From NCBI RefSeq assembly GCF_009176545.1, contig NZ_VTOJ01000002.1, forward strand, positions 1,550,001 through 1,614,000: DNA of 64,000 nucleotides, in the 5' to 3' direction. Shown piece by piece: positions 54,154 through 61,797 of this stretch. The notes under the pieces are model-generated. The model was not told the origin of the DNA and made no database searches. It saw only the letters and a list, made by a program, of their open reading frames with translations. The position numbers were made by a program, and so were the translations under genes. This DNA is from Salinigranum salinum. Lineage in GTDB: Archaea; Halobacteriota; Halobacteria; Halobacteriales; Haloferacaceae. Each line of letters opens with the position of its first letter. Positions within the stretch are counted from its first letter, which is position 1.

Positions 54154-55147
54154 CGGTCAGAGTTGTCGTTCCCCGGCTAATAGTAGTGTCTCGTCACCAC
54201 CGTGGACGTGATCGACCCGGACTGTGTGATGTCGGGCCACACGGTCGAGTCAGGTCCACGGTCGGAACAAAATAACTTGTACTTACGTTGAGTCACCAAC
54301 TCGGGAGACCACGCGAGCAGAGTTCGCGGTCTCCGTTCGGGGTAGAGGGCGCGATATCCGGGTCTCACGCGGTTTTCGTCTCGTCTTCGACGTTTTCGGT
54401 GTCGATTCGTGTCTTTCTCGAGAGTAGTGCCGGGTCGCCGACCAAAGTCGACACATCGTGGTCGATCGCCCCGAAGAGACGAGAAACCGTCGGGAGATCG
54501 GCGACCCGTCGACCGTGTCGAGAGCTTCGACTACGGAGCGGAGAACGAGACGGCAAAAATATACAATTATATCTATTCACTCGTTTCGACGAGTCGGACA
54601 TCGACGGCGCGAACGCTCGACCGACCCCACGATCTCGTGACGCGAGTATCGTTGTAACGAACCCTGGAGGACGACCCGTCAGCACGGGTCGTCACCGGAC
54701 CCGTCCCGAACTCACGTCGAGAGGGGCGGGACCCGTGTTGACCAGCACTGGTGTACGATTCTACGGAGACGAAACATCGTTCATCGTTCAATAACGCCAC
54801 GCACGCGACGAGTGCGCTACGGACGGATCAGACGGGCTCGTGTCACGTGATGTGTACGGTAGTACTGGCAACAGTGCAACGGAGAAGCCACTCCGTTCGA
54901 GGTTCGAGTCGGTTCTGGAGATGGCGTCTCGAGCACGGAGAGCTATCCGAATTCAGTCATTTCGTGTCACACGAACGGTTCGGTGATCGAGAGGGGATCG
55001 AGAGACCGTGCCGGAGCGCACGAGCCGGCAGTACATCATCCGCGGGCTCACTCGGTTGCGCCGAACGTGAACCCGCGGAGGACGCCACCGCGCCGTCCCT
55101 GCCCGCACCAATGTATAAATAGCTCGTACCGAAATCACGGAGTAGTC
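54154..55147. other. about 1 kb intergenic region
   Basis: No recognisable protein. The stretch has AT-rich islands (54265-54290 and 54555-54590) and short Arg/Ser-rich open frames that look like chance. At its right end ATGTATAAAT (55111-55120) is the TATA box for the amidohydrolase gene. Confidence 0.5.
55111..55120 (+). promoter_or_regulatory. TATA box before the amidohydrolase gene
   Basis: ATGTATAAAT ends 27 nt upstream of the ATG at 55148, the standard position for a leaderless haloarchaeal gene. Confidence 0.65.
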
Positions 55148-56017
55148 ATGCGATTCGTCGACGCACACACGCACGCGTGGGGGCACGACACGGCGGAACT
55201 CCCCTGGCAGGGCGAGGTCCTCCCTCCGGAGTGGGAGGGGCCGTACACGCATGAGGATCTCGTCGCCGACATGGACCGCCTCGGCATCGACGCGAGCGTC
55301 ATCGTGACCACACCCGCCTACGGTCGCGGGATGCGCGCCAACGAGTACACGATGCGGAGTATCGAGGCCCACCCCGGACGCTTCTACGGCGTCGGGCTGG
55401 TCGACTTCTTCGGCGACGAGGAGACGGTCCGCACCGCCGTGCGACGGGCGGTGGGCCACGAGCGGATGCTCGGCGTGCGAATGCACGCGGCGCTCGAGTA
55501 CGCGGAGATCCCAACAGAGCTGAATCCGGACACGGACTGGATCGCCGACGATCGTCTGGAGCCGGTGTGGGACGAACTGGCGAGACAGGACGCGGCGCTG
55601 TTCGTCTTCCCGAAGGCCCGGCAGCTCCCGCTCGTGGAGGAACTCGCCGGAGCGCACCCGGACGTGCCGGTGGTGGTCGACCACATGGCGTGGCCCGACG
55701 AGGAGACGGACCCCGAGGCCGCCCCGTGGACCGAGTTCGCCGCGGTCGCCGACCACGACAACACGTACGTGAAGATCAGCTCGCTCCCCCGGTCGGCCGA
55801 CACCGACTGGCCGTACCCGGACCTCCACGGCTACGTGCGGAACCTCGTCGAGTGGTTCGGCCCCGAGCGACTGATGCTCGGCTCCGACTACCCGTGGATG
55901 GACAGCTGGGACTCGTACGAACGCTGTCTCTCGTGGGTCCAGGAGGTCGAGTTCCTCTCCGCGCGCGACCTGTCGTATCTCGCGTATCGGACCTTCGAGA
56001 AGCTCCACCTGAAGTGA
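55148..56017 (+). CDS. amidohydrolase (ACMSD/2-pyrone-dicarboxylate-lactonase-like)
   Basis: 289 residues of the amidohydrolase TIM barrel. FVDAHTHAWG supplies the HxH motif, VVVDHMAWP the strand-5/6 histidine, and MLGSDYPWMD the late aspartate. The MRFVDAHTHAW start and the lack of an iron-cluster or PLP feature fit the amidohydrolase_2 group, which acts on lactones or decarboxylates aromatic-derived acids. It neighbours uronate-type genes, so a sugar-lactone substrate is plausible. Confidence 0.83.
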   Translation: MRFVDAHTHAWGHDTAELPWQGEVLPPEWEGPYTHEDLVADMDRLGIDASVIVTTPAYGRGMRANEYTMRSIEAHPGRFYGVGLVDFFGDEETVRTAVRRAVGHERMLGVRMHAALEYAEIPTELNPDTDWIADDRLEPVWDELARQDAALFVFPKARQLPLVEELAGAHPDVPVVVDHMAWPDEETDPEAAPWTEFAAVADHDNTYVKISSLPRSADTDWPYPDLHGYVRNLVEWFGPERLMLGSDYPWMDSWDSYERCLSWVQEVEFLSARDLSYLAYRTFEKLHLK

Positions 56018-56053
56018 GGTCCGAAGCGGAGTTCGCGTCTCCCGCTCGCCGGA

Positions 56054-56419
56054 TCAGTCGAAGACGTGTCCCTTGCCGAGGACGTCGTAGATGGCGATCT
56101 CGATGGCACCGATCACGCCCAGCGGGATGGCTCCGCGCGCCCAGAAGAGGTTCCGGTCGTAGAGGTCTTCTCGGATCCCGAGGACGTTCTCCGGGTCCCG
56201 TCCGACGACCTGCGACCGCAAGGCGTCGACGATGCCCCGGACCGCCTCGTTGCCCGTCAGGGCGTGCCCGGCTTCCCCCCAGCCGACGAGGCCCGTGTCG
56301 GTTTCGACGCGCACGAGCGACGCGTCCCACGACTCGATCGTTCCCGCGGACCACTCGAGTGTCTCGTCCTCGGGGTAGACGTGACTCACCAGGACCGGCT
56401 CGACGCTGGTTATCTCCAT
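56054..56419 (-). pseudogene. truncated enolase-superfamily (mandelate racemase-like) gene
   Basis: 121 residues from the ATG at 56419: EITSVEPVLVSHVYP, then VRVETDTGLVGWGEAGHALTGNEAVRGIVDAL and AIPLGVIGAIEIAIYDVLGKGH. This is exactly the N-terminal capping domain of mandelate racemase/muconate-lactonizing enzymes; the barrel that bears all catalytic and metal residues (about 250 residues) is missing. It stops just after GKGH and before the downstream UxuA-like gene. It is most likely a remnant. Confidence 0.75.
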
Positions 56420-56470
56420 GGCTGTCACGACACGCTCGCCCAGTGGGCTTAGCGTTTCCGCCGGCGATCG

Positions 56471-57526
56471 TCACCGTCGTTCGGTCCAGTTGACGAGACA
56501 GCGGAGGTAGCCGGCACCGTACGCCCGCGAGCGGTGCCGCCACTCCGTGTCCCCCGCGAGTTCAGGGACGTGATCCAGGAGCACCGGCCCGTCGAACCCC
56601 ACGTCGTGGAGCGCCTCCATCGCGGCGAACTCGTCGAAGTTCCCCTCGTCGAGGAACGTCTCTGTGAACGCGGGCACCGTCCCGATGACGTCGCGGAAGT
56701 GGACGAACACCAGGTCGTCGCCGAAGTGACAGATCACGTCGGGGACGTCTTCGCCCATCTCGGAGAAACAGCCCAGACACAGCTTCAGCCCGTGGGCGTC
56801 GCTCGGGACGGCCGCGAGCGCGCGGTCGAAACTCTCCCGCGTCCCGAACAGGCGCGGGACTCCGCCGAGTTCCTCGTACACGGGCGGATCCGCCGGGTGG
56901 AGCGCCAGGCGGACCCCGGCGTCCTCCGCCCGGGGGAGCACCCGCTCGAGGAACCCCTCGTAGTACTCCCAGCACTCCTCGGCCGTGTACGTCCGTTCGA
57001 GGTCGCCGGGTGGGGTCTCGATGGGATCGAGGTCGGCCTCGTCGAACGCCGTCGCCGTCGCGCCACCCCGAACGGGAACCGCCGTCGCGGTCCGCATCGG
57101 GACCAGCCCGCGTGGGTTCCACTGGTAACCGAGCGTGTCGATGCCGGCGGCACCGAGGCGGTCGATCAGCGTCCCGATCGCCTCGAGCTGCTGCTCCTTG
57201 CCCGCCCGGTCGAACATGATGTCGCCGTACATCCCGAAGTGTAACGAGTGGATCCCGGCGAGTCGGAGGCCGGTCCCCTCGACGTGGGCCTTGAGCGTCT
57301 CGAGCCGGTCGACGCTGGGGACGTCGTCCGGTGCCAGCCGGAGGTGTTCGACGTCCCGATCCGACGCCAGGTCGTCCGCGTACGCGTCCGCCTCGTGTCC
57401 TGGGGCGATCACGTCGACGAACACCTCCTCGGCACCGACCTGCCGCATGAACCGGAGGCGTTCGTCGCTCAGCCAGCGCGTCCGAAAGCCGAACCGAATC
57501 CCGTCGGGGGTCGAAGTGGGTGCCAT
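56471..57526 (-). CDS. UxuA-like mannonate dehydratase/sugar isomerase-fold protein
   Basis: 351 residues. GEEVFVDVIAP-like start, LRLAGIHSLHFGMYGDIMFDRAGKEQQLEAIGTLIDRLGAAGIDTLGYQWNPRGLVPMRT, then LALHPADPPVYEELGGVPRLFGT, LKLCLGCFSEMGED and VFVHFRDVIGT match the mannonate dehydratase/xylose-isomerase-like TIM barrel. UxuA converts mannonate to 2-keto-3-deoxygluconate in the uronate pathway; the assignment of substrate is tentative. Confidence 0.78.
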   Translation of the reverse strand: MAPTSTPDGIRFGFRTRWLSDERLRFMRQVGAEEVFVDVIAPGHEADAYADDLASDRDVEHLRLAPDDVPSVDRLETLKAHVEGTGLRLAGIHSLHFGMYGDIMFDRAGKEQQLEAIGTLIDRLGAAGIDTLGYQWNPRGLVPMRTATAVPVRGGATATAFDEADLDPIETPPGDLERTYTAEECWEYYEGFLERVLPRAEDAGVRLALHPADPPVYEELGGVPRLFGTRESFDRALAAVPSDAHGLKLCLGCFSEMGEDVPDVICHFGDDLVFVHFRDVIGTVPAFTETFLDEGNFDEFAAMEALHDVGFDGPVLLDHVPELAGDTEWRHRSRAYGAGYLRCLVNWTERR

Positions 57527-58225
57527 ACGTGGTCCTCGAAGGTCGGGCGGTTGTATGTTCTGGTCGGTCCGCCCCCGCACTGTCGCGACCGGACGCGACG
57601 GGCGCACGTGAGTCGGGCAGGGGTCCAATGATATTTGTAACGCTTCGGATCGTCCGGACAGTCGGATTCGACGACACGGACCGCGGCGACGACACGCCAG
57701 GCAGTCTGACGGTGGCGGTGCGGAAGGCAGGGTCGACGCCGACGTCGTCACCAGAGCACGGTCGGTGGGCGTCGGGTCGTGTAGTGTTCGCCGAGAGACG
57801 ACGTGAGACGATGTCGCGCGGAACGGGTGATCGAGTCGCTCAACGGCCCCTGTGCGCGGTCACACGAGGACGCTCGATCGGCAGGCTTCGCGGCCAGTTC
57901 CGGTTCCCCGCGACGAGACCGAGGCAGCTGCTGTTCCGCCGAACGCGGAGACGGGGACGATCCTCGCCTCGCGACGACCGGACCGGGCGGGGAGCCGATC
58001 CCACGAGAGGCGCGATCGTCGAAACGATATGAAATTATAAATAATTGTTTTCTCGGGAGAAGACACGCTGGCGGTCACGCCGGGCGGAGCGGACGACGGC
58101 TCCTGGCCGCCGGCCGGTCGAACGGACGACGTGCCGACGTCGGGTCCGAGACGGAACGCGACGCCGTGCGGTGGCCATCACCAACCGTTATGTAGAGTCG
58201 CGGTCTCCGTCCACAGAGGAGAACG
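57527..58225. other. intergenic region of about 700 bp
   Basis: No recognised gene. Contains an AT-rich box TGAAATTATAAATAATTG at 58030-58047, surrounded by very GC-rich DNA, which could be a promoter for an unseen transcript or for the VOC gene with a long leader. A GGAGAA ribosome-binding-like stretch precedes the ATG at 58226. Confidence 0.45.
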
Positions 58226-58741
58226 ATGTCCCAGGCACGACTGAATCACGTCAGCATCGTGGCGCACGACATGGCGGAATCGCTGGAGTTCTATCAGGGC
58301 GTGTTCGGTCTCGAGCACATCCCCTCGCCGAACTTCCAGACGGACGTCGAGTGGCTTCGGGCCGGCGACCTGCAGCTCCACCTGTTCGAACGCGACGTCC
58401 CCGCGCCGCGGTACCACCACTTCGCACTCTACGTCGACGACTTCGAGACGGTGTACCGGACGGTGAAGGAGAGGGGGATCATCACGGATATCACCGACGA
58501 CCAGCCCGAGGACCGGGTGTACGTCCTGCCGGACGGGGCCGTACAGATGTACATCGAAGACCCCGCGGGGAACCTCGTGGAGGTGAACTACCACGACGCC
58601 ACCGAACTGGACGAGTCCGTCGTCACCGATCTCGTCCATCGGGAGGAACTCACACCGGACATCGGGGCCGGACGAGCCGGAGAGGCACGCCTGTTCACCG
58701 AGGCGTTCCTCCGCGCCGGAGCGGACGGCAGTCGAAGCTGA
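58226..58741 (+). CDS. VOC (glyoxalase-fold) protein
   Basis: 171 residues with one VOC domain: LNHVSIVAHDMAESLEFYQGVFGLEH, then QLHLFERDVPAPRYHHFALYVDDFETVYRTVKERG and MYIEDPAGNLVEVNYHD. It has His8-like and Glu ligands of a metal site. Members bind Fe/Mn/Ni and act as glyoxalases, dioxygenases or resistance proteins. The last 45 residues are polar and disordered. Confidence 0.82.
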   Translation: MSQARLNHVSIVAHDMAESLEFYQGVFGLEHIPSPNFQTDVEWLRAGDLQLHLFERDVPAPRYHHFALYVDDFETVYRTVKERGIITDITDDQPEDRVYVLPDGAVQMYIEDPAGNLVEVNYHDATELDESVVTDLVHREELTPDIGAGRAGEARLFTEAFLRAGADGSRS

Positions 58742-58864
58742 CGCCTGCGAACCCGAATCGGTCGTCGACGAACACGGCCCCGACGGGCCTCGACCCCGTG
58801 AGACCGGAGACTGCGTGTCGTAGCGGCGAGGCGTCGTCACCGGACCGTCCCCACACTCGACGGT

Positions 58865-59422
58865 TCAGTCGAGGCGTCTGACCGGCTCGGCGGGGTTCCC
58901 CTGGACGACCACGTCGTCGGGGACGTCTGACGTCACGACCGCGCCCGAAGCGATCACCGCCCGGTCGCCCACCGTCACGCCCGGATTGACGACCGCCCGT
59001 CCACCGATCCAGACGTCGTCGCCGATCGTGACGGGCGTTCCGTACTCCGGCCCTTCGATCCGTCTGGCGGCGTCCAGCGGGTGCGTGGCCGTGTAGACGT
59101 GGACGCCGGGACCGACCAGGCAGTTCCGGCCGATCCGCACCGGACAGACGTCCAGGACGACGCAGTCGAAGTTCGCGTAGAAGCCGTCTCCCACGTGGAC
59201 GTTGTAGCCGTAGTCGCAGCGGAAGGGCGGTTCGACGGAGACGTCCTCGCCGCTCGGCCCGAACAGCTCCCGGAGCAGTCGCTGTCGCGTCTCCCCGGCC
59301 GACGGCTCTGTCTCGTTGAACCGTCGCGTGAGTTCCCGGGCGCGTTCGCGTTCCGCGACCAGCTCCGGGTCCGAGGCGTCGTACAGGTCCCCGGCGAGCA
59401 TCTTCTCTTTTTCAGTCGGCAT
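58865..59422 (-). CDS. sugar O-acetyltransferase (maltose/galactoside type)
   Basis: 185 residues of left-handed beta-helix. [25 protein letters not shown] is the Mac (maltose acetyltransferase) N-terminal helix pair; [25 protein letters not shown] and [12 protein letters not shown] (catalytic His of the TATHP motif) and [31 protein letters not shown] follow. It transfers acetyl from acetyl-CoA to sugars. Confidence 0.88.
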   Translation of the reverse strand: MPTEKEKMLAGDLYDASDPELVAERERARELTRRFNETEPSAGETRQRLLRELFGPSGEDVSVEPPFRCDYGYNVHVGDGFYANFDCVVLDVCPVRIGRNCLVGPGVHVYTATHPLDAARRIEGPEYGTPVTIGDDVWIGGRAVVNPGVTVGDRAVIASGAVVTSDVPDDVVVQGNPAEPVRRLD

Positions 59423-59759
59423 ACTGCATTCTGGAGAGCCCCGGTCAAAACCGTTGTGTCGGTCGGCGTCCGTGGTCGCGTGGACCGGTAGACTCGTCGA
59501 CCCGACGATCCGTCCGGCGCAGACGGTTCGGTGATAGCAAACGGCCGCCGTCGACACCGGGCAGCGTTCGGACGGGGAGACGCGCCGGAGCCGTGACGCG
59601 ACGACACGGCCACGGATCGGTCGTCGAGCGGCGCGAGTCGTTCGACGTGGGGAGTCATCGGCGAGGACCGTGGCGTCCATCTAGTCGGCGATCGGGTGTC
59701 GGGTACCCGGACGGTCCAGCACACGGACAGCCCGGCGGCCGGGAACGCTCCCGACGTCG
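59423..59759. other. spacer of about 340 bp, no gene seen
   Basis: Between the sugar O-acetyltransferase start and the GH88/105 stop on the same strand. No conserved open frame, RNA gene or clear repeat is visible; short open frames here are Arg-rich shadows. Confidence 0.5.
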
Positions 59760-60791
59760 CTACACGAAGTACTGCGCGGCCAGCAGGAACCAGCCCTGAC
59801 CGAACGAGGTGACGCCGAACGGCATGTCCGGGCCGCCCGGCGGACGGGCGACCCGTTCGACGCCGCCATCGTCGTTCACCAGATCGAGCGTGACCTCGAT
59901 CCCGGCGCGTGCAGCGTCCTCGTACCGGTCGTCGTCGAGCAGTCCCATCTGGCTCGCCTTCATGAACGAGTAGGCGAACATGAGCGTCCCCGACGTCTCC
60001 AGCGGTGACTCGGGGTCGTCGAGGATGTGGTGCCAGAAGCCGCTCGCGTCCTGCAGGTCGACGACACTGCTCGCGACGTCCTCGAAGATCTCGACCAGGT
60101 CGTCGCGATCCGGATGGTCGTCAGGGAGCCGTTCCAGCGTGTCGAGGATGCCGGCGGTGGCCCACCCGTTGCCGCGCGACCAGAACGCCCCCTGCGGGAA
60201 GGTGTTCGGCGTCTCCTTCCACATGTGTCGACAGAGGCCGGTGTGGGGGTCCTGGACGTGCTTCGCGACGATCTTCGCCTGGTGAGCCGCCTCGTCGAAC
60301 GCCGCCGGCTCCTCGGCGGCGACGCCGTAGCGCGCGAAGAACGGACAGAGCATGTAGATGGAGTCCACCCAGAGTTCGACGTCCTCGCGTCGGTGTGAGA
60401 TCCCGCCGTCTTCGGTTCGATCGACCGTCCCGAAGAACTCGTACTGGCGGCGTGCGGCCTCGAGATACCGTTGCTCGCCGGTTCGCTGGTAGACGTCGAG
60501 GACGCCCTGTCCGAGGGCGGCCGGGTCCGAGATACCCTGGAACGAGTCGAGGTGGGACTGCTGGAGCCACGGTTTGTAGTCGAGCGAGCCGTACGAGAAC
60601 TGGCCGGCGCTCGTCTGTGTCGCGACACAGCGATCGACGAGCGTCTCGGCGGCGTCGAGGAACTCCGGCTCTCCCGTCGCGTGCAGTCCGTTGATCGCGA
60701 CCGCCTTCTCCCAGTCTTCGCCCTCCATGTCCCGTTCGATCGTATGCCGAGCTACCACCGGACGGAGCGCCGCGAGTCGTTCTGCGAGCAT
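59760..60791 (-). CDS. GH88/GH105-family unsaturated glycanase
   Basis: 343 residues of an (alpha/alpha)6 barrel: WEKAVAINGLHATGEPEFLDAA, SFQGISDPAALGQGVLDVYQRTG, VELWVDSIYMLCPFFARYG, then FWSRGNGWATAGILDTLERLP (the RGNGW motif) and ASGFWHHILDDPESPLETSGTLMFAYSFMKA. GH105/GH88 enzymes remove unsaturated uronic residues from rhamnogalacturonan or similar oligosaccharides. No signal peptide, so it acts on imported oligosaccharides. Confidence 0.85.
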   Translation of the reverse strand: MLAERLAALRPVVARHTIERDMEGEDWEKAVAINGLHATGEPEFLDAAETLVDRCVATQTSAGQFSYGSLDYKPWLQQSHLDSFQGISDPAALGQGVLDVYQRTGEQRYLEAARRQYEFFGTVDRTEDGGISHRREDVELWVDSIYMLCPFFARYGVAAEEPAAFDEAAHQAKIVAKHVQDPHTGLCRHMWKETPNTFPQGAFWSRGNGWATAGILDTLERLPDDHPDRDDLVEIFEDVASSVVDLQDASGFWHHILDDPESPLETSGTLMFAYSFMKASQMGLLDDDRYEDAARAGIEVTLDLVNDDGGVERVARPPGGPDMPFGVTSFGQGWFLLAAQYFV

Positions 60792-60951
60792 CGATATTCG
60801 TCCGTCGTTGGCAGCTACCCGATAAAAAAACTACTGTTGTCCAGGGGAGGTCGTCGAGCGAGGCCGTGACGGACACCGACGGTGCCGCTGTCGGTTCCGG
60901 GCGGGCCAGGGCTCGCGGGCGCGTCAGAACGGCGACGCCGCGACGAGTCGG

Positions 60952-61722
60952 TTAGCCGTCCAGGAACTCCCGGAGCCGTTCCTTCCGCTCGGGCGTGGCC
61001 TCGAGGACGTTCGCGAGCAGGCCCTCGAGGTGGAGCCCCTGCTCGAACTCGGTTCGCGAGGCCATCTTCGCCGCCGTCTTCGCCAGGACGAGCGCGAGTT
61101 CGTCCTTCTCGGCGATCGCCTCGGCGACCGCCATCGTGCGCGTCTCGAGCTGATCGGGTGGATGCGTCTCCTGGATCAGTCCGTACTCCCGTGCGCGCTC
61201 GCTCGGGACCATCTCGCCCGTCAGCAACATGAGGAGGGCGGTGCCGAGGTTCGTCTCGCGAGGGAGTCGCTGCGTGCCGCCCTCACCGGGGAAACCGCCG
61301 ATGGCGATCTCGGGGAACCCCACCGACGCCTCGGTCGACGCGAGCCGGATGTCACACGCCAGCGCCAGTTCGAGGCCGCCGCCGAGCGTGAGACCGTTCA
61401 GCATCGCGATGGTCGGTTTGTCGATCGCTTCGATCCGTTCGGGGAGCGCGAACTGCTCGAGTGTGACGGCCTCCGTCGTCGTCTCCGGGATCCGTTCTTC
61501 GAGTTCGGCGATGTCCGTCCCGGCCGAGAAGGAGTCGCCCGACCCGGTCAACACGAGGACCGTCGCGTCGGCGTCGTCGTCGAACCGGTCGAACGCCCGA
61601 ACGAGTTCGTCCCGCATCGTCGCGTTGATCGCGTTCTTCTTCTCGGGGCGCTGCAGTCGGACGGTCGCGACGCCGTCGTCGACCGTGACGTCGATGAACT
61701 CGAAGTCGGTCGCGGTAGTCAT
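60952..61722 (-). CDS. enoyl-CoA hydratase/isomerase family protein
   Basis: 256 residues of the crotonase fold: VTVDDGVATVRLQRPEKKNAINATM, SFSAGTDIAELEE (CoA-binding), MLNGLTLGGGLELALACDIRLAS (oxyanion hole) and GFPEIAIGGFPGEGGTQRLPR. One catalytic Glu (VGFPEIAIG) is visible; the second usual Glu position is Gly-rich, so substrate may differ from simple hydratases. The ATG at 61722 is 29 nt after a TAAATA-like box; the ATG at 61737 is an alternative. Confidence 0.85.
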   Translation of the reverse strand: MTTATDFEFIDVTVDDGVATVRLQRPEKKNAINATMRDELVRAFDRFDDDADATVLVLTGSGDSFSAGTDIAELEERIPETTTEAVTLEQFALPERIEAIDKPTIAMLNGLTLGGGLELALACDIRLASTEASVGFPEIAIGGFPGEGGTQRLPRETNLGTALLMLLTGEMVPSERAREYGLIQETHPPDQLETRTMAVAEAIAEKDELALVLAKTAAKMASRTEFEQGLHLEGLLANVLEATPERKERLREFLDG

Positions 61723-61797
61723 GATCGGTGAGGCCATCGTAGAACGGTGGTAAATAGCTTGGCGTCGACCGTCGAGGAACGCGTAACTGGGGCCTGG

